This document shows positions 6,817-13,589 of a DNA stretch of 39,036 nucleotides, piece by piece; the stretch's first letter is position 1; the number at the start of each line of letters is the position of its first letter. The stretch is from Clostridia bacterium (GTDB lineage Bacteria; Bacillota; Clostridia; Oscillospirales; Acutalibacteraceae). The stretch lies in contig JAFVBH010000027.1 in NCBI GenBank assembly GCA_017480115.1, positions 1 to 39,036 on the forward strand. The letters are read 5' to 3'. The notes below the pieces were generated by a model that saw nothing but the letters and a program-made list of their open reading frames with translations, did not search any database and was not told where the DNA came from. The position numbers and the translations under genes were made by a program.

Positions 6817-6851
6817 AAAAAAGCAAAGCGGACTCGTATGAGCCCGCCTTT
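6817..6851 (-). terminator. Rho-independent terminator of rpsU
   Basis: On the minus strand GAGTCCGCTTT pairs with AAAGGCGGGCTC (one bulge, one G-T pair) across the loop ATAC, followed by GCTTTTTT. It separates rpsU from the yqeG/peptidase pair and immediately precedes the yqeG ribosome site, an arrangement suited to partial read-through. Confidence 0.85.
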
Positions 6852-6855
6852 TCTC

Positions 6856-7032
6856 TTATTTAAACTTACGTTTACGAGCAGCTTCCGATTTCTTCTTGCG
6901 CTTTACGGAAGGCTTCTCATAATACTCTCTCTTGCGAACTTCCTGAATCACGCCGTCTCTGGAGGTCTGGCGCTTAAATCTTCTGAGAGCACTATCGAGC
7001 GACTCATTCTCTTTCACTTTTACCTGGCTCAT
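6856..7032 (-). CDS. rpsU: 30S ribosomal protein S21
   Basis: The 58-residue basic protein [20 protein letters not shown]... ending in a Lys/Arg-rich tail ([15 protein letters not shown]) is a full-length S21, the small-subunit protein near the anti-Shine-Dalgarno region. An in-frame upstream ATG at 7086 would add 18 residues, but the strong GGAGGGAGGG site just before 7032 decides the start. It has its own consensus promoter and terminator and so forms a single-gene unit. Confidence 0.97.
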   Translation of the reverse strand: MSQVKVKENESLDSALRRFKRQTSRDGVIQEVRKREYYEKPSVKRKKKSEAARKRKFK

Positions 7033-7107
7033 GTATATTCCCTCCCTCCGCATACGCAGGGGCATAATTCTGAAATTGTTCAACAATCCTTTTGCTGATA
7101 CTCATAC

Positions 7108-7136
7108 AGTATATAACAGTTGCCTTTTAATGTCAA
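7108..7136 (-). promoter_or_regulatory. Sigma-A promoter for rpsU
   Basis: Minus strand: TTGACA (7131-7136), 17 bases, TATACT (7108-7113). The match is near perfect and the leader of about 70 bases ends at the strong rpsU ribosome site. Confidence 0.85.
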
Positions 7137-7249
7137 TCATTTTTTTTGATTTGAGGCGAAAAAATGCATATTTCAGCCATTTTTAACATATAAATGCCTC
7201 TGCCGGGGCGCAGAAATTAACAAAAAGACTGAGAAAAGGCGGTTTTCCC

Positions 7250-7277
7250 TTGATTTCTCCGCTGATTTCTATATAAT
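7250..7277 (+). promoter_or_regulatory. Candidate promoter for murL-murD
   Basis: TTGATT (7250-7255), 16 bases, TATAAT (7272-7277). Transcription from about 7284 would leave a leader of only about 10 bases, with AGGTGA (7285-7290) at its very start. No riboswitch-like structure was recognised in the 158 bases between the rpsU and murL promoters. Confidence 0.5.
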
Positions 7278-7294
7278 TTAGTATAGGTGATTTT

Positions 7295-8671
7295 ATGCTT
7301 TTGAATGATTGTAAATTTCGGCAACAGTATCCCGCGTTTATATACAAAGACTATCGTATCGAAAAAACGGACGACGGCATCCGCCTGACGTTCTTTTTTG
7401 AGATTCCGGAGCTGTGCGCGTTTGCCCCGACCACCACAATCAAAACGGACAATTTAACCCTTGTCAACGCCTTCGACTCCCCCGCGGCGAAAAGGCTCGT
7501 ATTCTCGCTGGGGCTGACGGAATGCGTCAGTTATTTCAAAGCGGTTTGCCCCGCGACGCTGACCGTTTTATGCGGGACGCTGTCCGAAACGGAAACAGCG
7601 TTTTGGAAAAAGCTCTACTTCCACGGGCTGGGCGAGTTTTTATACCGTAACGATCTGGAAACCGACGAGGCGGGGCTGATCGATATTGTCTGCACCGGCG
7701 CGCCGCTGCCCGCAAACGAGCAGCCCTTCGCGCGCGGAATCGACGCGCTCGTCCCCGTGGGCGGCGGCAAGGATTCCGCAGTCACGGCGGCGCTGCTGAA
7801 CAAAACGGACAAAAGGGCGCTGTATTTCACCGTCAACGACCAGCAGGCGCGCACGGATACCGTGCTGGCGACCGGAAAAACCGAGCGAGACATCGTCAGA
7901 ACCTACCGCGTGATCGACAAGAACCTGCTTGCGCTGAACAAACAGGGCTTTTTGAACGGGCACACGCCCTTTTCCGCCATCGTGGCGTTTCTTTCCGCCT
8001 ACTGCGCCTATATCACGGGCGCGGGCAATATCGTATTGTCCAACGAGGCGAGCGCCAACGAATCCAATATCGAGGGGCTTTCGGTGAACCATCAATATTC
8101 CAAATCCTATGAATTTGAGCAGGATTTCTCTGCCTATCTGCGGCAGCTCACCGGCGCGGAGATTCGGTACTTCAGCCTGCTGCGCCCCTTTAACGAATTG
8201 CAGATCGCCAAGCAGTTTGCCGACCTGCCCCGCTACCACAGGATTTTCAGAAGCTGCAACGTCGGCAGCAAGCAGAACGTCTGGTGCGGGCATTGCCCGA
8301 AATGCCTGTTTGTATACAGCATTCTTTCCCCGTTTATCGAAAAAGAGGGGCTGGATCAGATTTTCGGCGGCTGTATGCTGGACAAAAAGGAGCTTTTGGA
8401 GGATTTCAAAGGGCTTTGCGGCATGTCGACGGTCAAACCCTTTGAATGCGTGGGCACGGTGGCGGAGATTCGCTGCGCCGTCTCCATGACGATCAAGCAG
8501 TACGGTCGTGAGGGGATCCGCCTGCCGTATCTGCTGGAATATTTTATGGACAATAACGAGCCTGCGGACGATCCGCGCTTTTTTGAAGCCTACAACAGGG
8601 AACACGGCGTGCCTATGGATTTCATGCCCTGCGTGGAGGCGATGTATGACTTTGTGTCAGAGGAGGAATGA
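7295..8671 (+). CDS. murL: UDP-MurNAc-L-Ala-L-Glu epimerase, MurL-like
   Basis: The 458-residue cytosolic protein has a PP-loop-like ATP motif VPVGGGKDS at residues 153-161. It also has a segment around residues 249-270 (SNEASANESNIEGLSVNHQYSKS) and a Cys cluster at 321-337 (SCNV, then WCGHCPKC). As I recall the family, these are hallmarks of MurL, which uses ATP to epimerise the terminal L-Glu of UDP-MurNAc-L-Ala-L-Glu to D-Glu. The MurD-type gene starting 3 bases later supports this: in the described pathway a MurD2 ligase adds L-Glu and MurL inverts it, bypassing glutamate racemase. The start ATG has AGGTGA 4 bases upstream. Without a database search it could be another PP-loop ATPase, but the gene pairing makes MurL the best call. 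Confidence 0.72.
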   Translation: MLLNDCKFRQQYPAFIYKDYRIEKTDDGIRLTFFFEIPELCAFAPTTTIKTDNLTLVNAFDSPAAKRLVFSLGLTECVSYFKAVCPATLTVLCGTLSETETAFWKKLYFHGLGEFLYRNDLETDEAGLIDIVCTGAPLPANEQPFARGIDALVPVGGGKDSAVTAALLNKTDKRALYFTVNDQQARTDTVLATGKTERDIVRTYRVIDKNLLALNKQGFLNGHTPFSAIVAFLSAYCAYITGAGNIVLSNEASANESNIEGLSVNHQYSKSYEFEQDFSAYLRQLTGAEIRYFSLLRPFNELQIAKQFADLPRYHRIFRSCNVGSKQNVWCGHCPKCLFVYSILSPFIEKEGLDQIFGGCMLDKKELLEDFKGLCGMSTVKPFECVGTVAEIRCAVSMTIKQYGREGIRLPYLLEYFMDNNEPADDPRFFEAYNREHGVPMDFMPCVEAMYDFVSEEE

Positions 8672-8674
8672 GGC

Positions 8675-9997
8675 GTGTACAGAACCCCCGACATGCTGAT
8701 CGAATATTTCAAGGATAAAAAGGTGCTGATCCTCGGCTTCGGCAGGGAGGGCAAATCCACCTATCATTTTATCAGAAAATACCTGCCGGAGCAGCCCCTG
8801 GGCATTGCGGATAAAAATCCCGTGACCGTGGACGACGCGCATGTGACGCTGCACTGCGGCGCGGACTATCTCATCGCCATGGCGGATTACGATATTATCA
8901 TGAAAAGCCCCGGCATTCCCTTTGTGGGCGTAAAAATCCCGCAGGGCTGCGCCGTGACCTGCCAGACCGATCTGTATTTAAAATATGCCGACGCCACGGT
9001 GATCGGCATTACCGGCACCAAGGGCAAGACCACCACCTCCACGCTGATCTACCGCATGCTGAAGGCGGCGGGACTGCACGCAGGGCTCAAGGGCAATATC
9101 GGCGTTCCCGTATTTGACAGCATCGAGGACGCGGCGGACGAGGTTACGGTCATGGAGTTATCTTGCCACCAGCTGGAGTTCATGACCGCGTCGCCCCATA
9201 TCGCGGTGATCACGAATATCTACGAGGAGCATCTCGACCACTATAACGACGGATTCATAGGCTATGTGGCGGCAAAAATGAACATCACAAACTATCAGAG
9301 CAGCAACGACTATTTCATTTTTAACCCGCAGTCCACCGCAAAGGATTATATGGATCCCGCGGCGCTGCCCGCGCGGGTGATCGAGGCAGACCCTGCGGCG
9401 CTTGCCCCCGCCATTGCCGCCGCAGCGGAGAAAAATCCCCATCTGAAAGGCGCGCACAACCGGCAGAATATTCAAGTCGCGGCGCAGGCCGTCCGGCGGC
9501 TGGGCGTGACCGACGCGGCGATCATCAACGCCATCGACGCCTACGAGGGCATCTCCGACCGCATGGAGCTGTTCGGCGTGTTCGGCGGCGTGGAATATTA
9601 CAACGACAGCATCGCCACGATCCCGTATTCGGTGCTGATGGGCGTGGACGCGCTGGGCAATGTGGGCTCTCTGATCATCGGCGGCATGGATCGGGGGTTG
9701 GATTATACCGATTTCGCCAAGCAGCTGTGCAAACGCCCGATCGACAATATCATCTGTCTGCCCGAAACGGGGCACAATATCGCCAAGCTGCTGCAAGCCG
9801 ACGGCTGCATGGCGAATATCGTCATTGCCGCCGATATGGAAACAGCGGTCAAGGCAGCGGTGAAGTATACCGCGCCCGGCAAGGCATGCGTGCTGTCACC
9901 CGCCGCCGCGAGCTACAATTACTATAAAAACTTTGAAGAAAAAGGAAAGCACTATAAAACGCTGGTAAAAAAACTGACAAATAATGAAAGCGAATAA
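8675..9997 (+). CDS. murD: UDP-N-acetylmuramoyl-L-alanine glutamate ligase (MurD or MurD2)
   Basis: The 440-residue Mur ligase adds glutamate to UDP-MurNAc-L-Ala in the cytosol. An N-terminal Rossmann-like domain (VLILGFGREGKSTY, near 17-30) is followed by the ATP-binding motif GITGTKGKTTTS at about 111-122. The central-domain signature is ELSCHQLEFM, the ligase His/Asn region is in NIYEEHLDHYNDG, and the C-terminal domain includes DSIATIPYSV. The start is GTG at 8675 with AGGAGG at 8661-8666, 8 bases upstream, inside the 3' end of murL. Being paired with murL suggests the L-Glu-specific MurD2 type, but specificity cannot be read by eye. A D-Glu-specific MurD elsewhere in the genome would support that. 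Confidence 0.88.
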   Translation: MYRTPDMLIEYFKDKKVLILGFGREGKSTYHFIRKYLPEQPLGIADKNPVTVDDAHVTLHCGADYLIAMADYDIIMKSPGIPFVGVKIPQGCAVTCQTDLYLKYADATVIGITGTKGKTTTSTLIYRMLKAAGLHAGLKGNIGVPVFDSIEDAADEVTVMELSCHQLEFMTASPHIAVITNIYEEHLDHYNDGFIGYVAAKMNITNYQSSNDYFIFNPQSTAKDYMDPAALPARVIEADPAALAPAIAAAAEKNPHLKGAHNRQNIQVAAQAVRRLGVTDAAIINAIDAYEGISDRMELFGVFGGVEYYNDSIATIPYSVLMGVDALGNVGSLIIGGMDRGLDYTDFAKQLCKRPIDNIICLPETGHNIAKLLQADGCMANIVIAADMETAVKAAVKYTAPGKACVLSPAAASYNYYKNFEEKGKHYKTLVKKLTNNESE

Positions 9998-10045
9998 TTG
10001 CGGAACAGCTGCCAACCGCCATACAAAATCGTTCCCTTTCCCCAA

Positions 10046-10084
10046 AAAACTCTGATTTATCGCCTTGCGATAAATCAGAGTTTT
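10046..10084. repeat. Dispersed 18-bp hairpin, copy 2 (bidirectional terminator)
   Basis: AAAACTCTGATTTATCGC (10046-10063) pairs perfectly with GCGATAAATCAGAGTTTT (10067-10084) across the loop CTT. It lies between the converging murD and acetyltransferase genes, and flanking A/T runs on both sides suit termination in both directions. The right arm encodes the last codons and the TGA stop of the acetyltransferase. It shares CTGATTTATCG with the copies at 138-176 and 38673-38711. Confidence 0.85.
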
Positions 10085-10821
10085 CCATACCACCAATTGC
10101 CGATCTGTCTGTAGCCCAGTTTTTTATAAAAAGGAAAAACTGCCGCGTCGCAGCAAATATAAACGGTTTTATGTTCTTGCAATAATTCATTGCCCAGCAG
10201 GCGGCAAACGCCGCTTGCGTACCCGCGATGCCGGTACGCCGCCAGGGTTCTGACAAAGCCGATCACCGCCACCGCGTCCGTTTCCGCCGCCGTCATGGCG
10301 GTCGCAACGATGCTGCCGCCGTCTTTGACCGCCAATATCCGCGCGTTGCCGTGCCGCAGGCGGTGCGACAGCTCCACGTACCACGCGTCAAAGGGCTGAT
10401 TCGCGATCTCGGGCAGATCGGAGACGATCACGGGATAAATTTCCCGCAGCGTCTCCGCATCAATCCGCTCCGCCTTATCAAATCCGACGGGCGCGCATGC
10501 TTGCAGCGCCGCCACCGGACCGCGGGAGGACTCCCGTACCCCGTCAAAGGGCGGAAAGCTTTCCGGCGCGAAAATTTCCCGCGCGCCGAGAAAGCGCAGA
10601 CAGTCTGCGATCTCCTCGTTATATGCGCCGCAGACCACCGCGCTGCCGCCCTTGAGCGACAACGCGCCGACAGGCGCGCCGTCCGCATAGGCGAGCATGG
10701 TTACCAGCGACGGGTCGCCGCCGAAGGTATTGTACGCGGATAAAATCCGACAGCCGAAATTGTCGTTTTTACAAATAAACGCAAGATCGGGGGCATTGTC
10801 CGGGCGAACAGCCTCAAGCAT
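10075..10821 (-). CDS. GNAT family N-acetyltransferase
   Basis: The 248-residue protein has a C-terminal GNAT fold with the acetyl-CoA-binding motif VRTLAAYRHRGYASGVCRLL (RxxGxA type) near residues 190-210. The typical late segment VFPFYKKLGYRQIGNWWYG follows at about 228-245. The N-terminal half is less conserved and may be a second, degenerate GNAT-like lobe. The start ATG overlaps the M42 gene upstream by 8 bases (ATGCTTGA), indicating coupled translation. It is the last gene of the four-gene minus-strand operon from 13445. The final codons and stop lie within the hairpin at 10046-10084. The substrate is unknown. Confidence 0.9.
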   Translation of the reverse strand: MLEAVRPDNAPDLAFICKNDNFGCRILSAYNTFGGDPSLVTMLAYADGAPVGALSLKGGSAVVCGAYNEEIADCLRFLGAREIFAPESFPPFDGVRESSRGPVAALQACAPVGFDKAERIDAETLREIYPVIVSDLPEIANQPFDAWYVELSHRLRHGNARILAVKDGGSIVATAMTAAETDAVAVIGFVRTLAAYRHRGYASGVCRLLGNELLQEHKTVYICCDAAVFPFYKKLGYRQIGNWWYGKL

Positions 10822-11833
10822 TACAGAGAACCTCGGTCATTTTCTTTACAAAATCCGCGCAGGCCTGAATATCGTTTGTATGCAGCACGCAGGCGGGGGA
10901 ATGCAGATAGCGGCAGGGCATGCTGACCGTCAGCGTCTTTACGCCGTTCAGACTTTTGTGGATCACGCTTGCGTCGTTGCCGCCGGCGACATACCGTTTG
11001 GGCTGCGCCTTGATCCCGTGTTGCGCCGCCGTGTCCATGGCAAGGCGGTACAGCGCGGGATCGTAGACCGTGCCGCGATCCATAAAGGAGATCGCGGGGC
11101 CCTCGCCCAGCGCGCAGACCTTTTTATCGTCGCTGACGTTCGGCAGATCGGCGGCGGTGGTCGTCTCCACCACGATAGCGTAATCCGGCGCGATCTCGTG
11201 AACAGCCGCGCCCGCGCCCCGGCAGCCGACCTCCTCCTGCACGGTAAATGCAAGGTAAAAATCGTAAGGCTGTTCCTCGTCCAGCATTTCCAGCAGCACC
11301 GCGCTGCCTGCGCGGTCGTCCAGAGCCTTGCCCTTGATCTGATCGCCGAACGCGACAAAATCCGACAGGAATACCGCCGTATCGCCGGGTTTTACCAGCT
11401 TGACCGCCTCGTCATAGGACGCGGCGCCGACGTCGATATACATATCGTCGACAGCGGGAAATTCCCTGCGCTTATCCCCCTCCAGCATATGAATCGGCTT
11501 CACGCCGAATACGCCGACCGTGCCGTTTTCAAAGACCACCCGCTTGCCGCAAAGCACCGACGGGCTGATCCCGCCCACACAGGTAAATTTCAGCAGCCCG
11601 TTGTCGCAAACGTAACTGACCATAAAGCCCACCTCGTCCATATGGGCGGCGAGCATGAGCTTGCGCTTGGGCGTCTCTTTCCCCTTTACAAATACGATCA
11701 GATTGCCGAGCGCGTCCGTATGATGCTGCGCATGCGCGGGCAGCATGGATATGATATGCCGACGCACGGCGTCCTCCGCGCCGGAGGCGCCGCAAAGCAG
11801 GCTCAGGGTCTTGACTTTCTCCAACAGTTCCAT
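10814..11833 (-). CDS. M42 family metallo-aminopeptidase
   Basis: The 339-residue protein belongs to the M42 glutamyl/deblocking aminopeptidase family, large multimeric cytosolic shells that trim peptides. The metal site is visible: AAHMDEVGF (H64, D66), the bridging Asp in DDRAGSAVLLEML, the catalytic and ligand Glu pair in FTVQEEVGCRGAG, a VVETTT segment where the family has an Asp ligand (here Glu), and the late His in RYLHSPACVL. It starts 1 base after the stop of a second M42 gene. The two paralogues differ clearly in sequence, so they may form a mixed complex or have different specificities. Confidence 0.92.
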   Translation of the reverse strand: MELLEKVKTLSLLCGASGAEDAVRRHIISMLPAHAQHHTDALGNLIVFVKGKETPKRKLMLAAHMDEVGFMVSYVCDNGLLKFTCVGGISPSVLCGKRVVFENGTVGVFGVKPIHMLEGDKRREFPAVDDMYIDVGAASYDEAVKLVKPGDTAVFLSDFVAFGDQIKGKALDDRAGSAVLLEMLDEEQPYDFYLAFTVQEEVGCRGAGAAVHEIAPDYAIVVETTTAADLPNVSDDKKVCALGEGPAISFMDRGTVYDPALYRLAMDTAAQHGIKAQPKRYVAGGNDASVIHKSLNGVKTLTVSMPCRYLHSPACVLHTNDIQACADFVKKMTEVLCNA

Positions 11834-11834
11834 A

Positions 11835-12842
11835 TTACGCCGTCCTCCATCTGATAATGCCCTCCGCGATCAGCGTCGCGGTATTTTCCACATCGCGCAC
11901 ATCGCAAATTTCCGACGGCGTATGCATATTGCGGATCGGCACGGAAAGCAGCGCCGTGCGGAAGCCCTCGCCCGCCTTGGAAATGACGTCTGCGTTGGTG
12001 CCGGTGCTTCTGCCCATGACCTCCGAGCCGTGGGGAATGCCCAATTTTTCGGCGAGGTTTCTGTAATAGCGGCTGAAAAGCGCGGGCAGCACCGGAGAGA
12101 AGCCGATCATCGGTCCGCCGCCCAGCTTGCCGCAATGCTCCGCCGCGATCCCCGGCGCGTCCGCAAACGTGGTATCCACCACCACGACCTCGTTGTGGTT
12201 TTCGCCATAGACCGCCGCGCCCGCGCCCCGCAGCCCCGTCTCCTCCTGGGCGGTAAAACAAAGCGTTATATCCGCAAGGCAGCCTTTTTCCGCCAGCTTT
12301 TCCGCCGCCAGCAGGATCGTGACGCAGCCGATACTGTTATCGAGATACGGGGAACAAATGCGGTCGTTCGCAAGCTTGACCGGCGCGCCGCCGTACATGA
12401 CACGGTCGCCGAGCCTGACTTTTTTCGCCGCGTCCTTTCCGACGTCGAGCAGAGTCTCGTCCACGGGCTTCGCTTTTTTGTCGTCGTCCGCATCGGCAAG
12501 ATGCGGCGGCACGCTGGCGGCGGTACCGTAGACCTCGCCGTCCGCCGTCAACACGCGGAAATCCCCCGCCGGCAGAACCCGCGCGTCGATCCCGCCCACC
12601 GGCGCGACCTTTAAAAATCCCTCGTCGTAAACATGCGTCACGATCATGCCGATCTTGTCGGCGTGCGCCTCCAGCAGTATATCGCCGTTGCCGAATACAG
12701 CCTTGATATTGCCGAAGCTGTCGGCAAACACGTTGTCCGTATAGGGCGAAAGCAGCGCCTTATACAGCGGCAGCGCCGCTTCCTCATTGCCGGAGACAGA
12801 GGGGATCGCGGCAATTTTCTTGACCGTTTCAAAAATATCCAT
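11835..12842 (-). CDS. M42 family metallo-aminopeptidase (second paralogue)
   Basis: The 335-residue M42 peptidase shows the same ligands as its downstream neighbour: EAHADKIGM (H60, D62), the bridging Asp in YLDNSIGCVTILL, the Glu pair in FTAQEETGLRGAG, VVDTTFAD, and the late His in RNMHTPSEI. It follows the nucleotidase gene by 12 bases and precedes the other M42 gene by 1 base, so both peptidases are made together. The ligand VVDTTF matches the family better than the VVETTT of the paralogue, which may point to different metal or substrate preferences. Confidence 0.92.
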   Translation of the reverse strand: MDIFETVKKIAAIPSVSGNEEAALPLYKALLSPYTDNVFADSFGNIKAVFGNGDILLEAHADKIGMIVTHVYDEGFLKVAPVGGIDARVLPAGDFRVLTADGEVYGTAASVPPHLADADDDKKAKPVDETLLDVGKDAAKKVRLGDRVMYGGAPVKLANDRICSPYLDNSIGCVTILLAAEKLAEKGCLADITLCFTAQEETGLRGAGAAVYGENHNEVVVVDTTFADAPGIAAEHCGKLGGGPMIGFSPVLPALFSRYYRNLAEKLGIPHGSEVMGRSTGTNADVISKAGEGFRTALLSVPIRNMHTPSEICDVRDVENTATLIAEGIIRWRTA

Positions 12843-12854
12843 TGCTTGCTCCTT

Positions 12855-13445
12855 TTAACTGTTATCCGAAATCTGATCCAAAGTCATTTCAAACGCGGGT
12901 AAAAATTCTTCCATAAAAATAGTTGCCTCCGGCACGTTCTGCGCCGCGAGCTTCGCGCGGGTCGTTTCCTCCGCGCCGGAAAACTCCGTATTGCCCGCCT
13001 TGCGTTCCTCAACGCATTTGATGTACGCCGCCAGCTTGTCCGCCGCCTTGACCAGCGTCCATAACGCGTCGTCGCCGTCGCATTTTGTAAGCACGGGGAT
13101 AAAGTCCCCGCGGAAATCCTCGGGCAGCGCGCCGATCAGCTTTTCTATCGCCGCCTGCTCCACCACGGCGTAGGCGTTGACGATGTCCTGATTATAATAT
13201 TTCACCGGCGTGGGCAGATCGCCCGTTAAAATCTCCGGCATGTCGTGATATAAGCCCAGCACCGCCGCGCGGTCGGCGTTCAGCGATTTCCCCAGCCTGC
13301 GGTTGCCGATCAGCGCCAGCGTATGGGCAAGCGCCGCCACCTCAAAGGAGTGGGTACTCAAATTCTCCTCATAGGTATTGCGCATCAACGCCCAGCGGTT
13401 GATATATTTCATTCTCGACAAAAACGCAAAAAACGTACTGCTCAT
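12855..13445 (-). CDS. yfbR: HD-domain 5'-deoxynucleotidase, YfbR-like
   Basis: The 196-residue protein matches the E. coli YfbR 5'-deoxynucleotidase pattern almost position for position: RW at 17-18, H32, H67-D68 with E71 in YHDMPEILTGDLPTPVKY, and D136 in KAADKLAAYI. It would dephosphorylate deoxyribonucleoside 5'-monophosphates in the cytosol using a divalent metal. It is the first gene of an operon with two M42 peptidases and an acetyltransferase. GGAG lies 8 bases before the ATG and a consensus promoter is at 13476-13504. The link between nucleotide and peptide salvage is only a positional one. Confidence 0.9.
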   Translation of the reverse strand: MSSTFFAFLSRMKYINRWALMRNTYEENLSTHSFEVAALAHTLALIGNRRLGKSLNADRAAVLGLYHDMPEILTGDLPTPVKYYNQDIVNAYAVVEQAAIEKLIGALPEDFRGDFIPVLTKCDGDDALWTLVKAADKLAAYIKCVEERKAGNTEFSGAEETTRAKLAAQNVPEATIFMEEFLPAFEMTLDQISDNS

Positions 13446-13475
13446 GGCTTCGCTCCGTAAATATAGAATGTATTT

Positions 13476-13504
13476 ATTATATGCTAAAAAAATCCAACTT
13501 TCAA
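13476..13504 (-). promoter_or_regulatory. Promoter of the yfbR-M42-M42-GNAT operon
   Basis: Minus strand: TTGAAA (13499-13504), 17 bases, TATAAT (13476-13481). It lies back to back with the + strand promoter at 13523-13551, only 18 bases apart, so the two may interfere or share a regulator. Confidence 0.8.
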
Positions 13505-13522
13505 TATTAATATAAAATTCGC

Positions 13523-13551
13523 TTGTATTTAAACGGTAGGTATAGTATACT
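13523..13551 (+). promoter_or_regulatory. Promoter of the three-TM protein gene
   Basis: TTGTAT (13523-13528), 17 bases, TATACT (13546-13551). Transcription would start about 30 bases before the TTG start codon at 13590. Confidence 0.65.
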
Positions 13552-13589
13552 GAAATTATTAAAATGCAATTTTAAAGGAGTTGCGGAGC

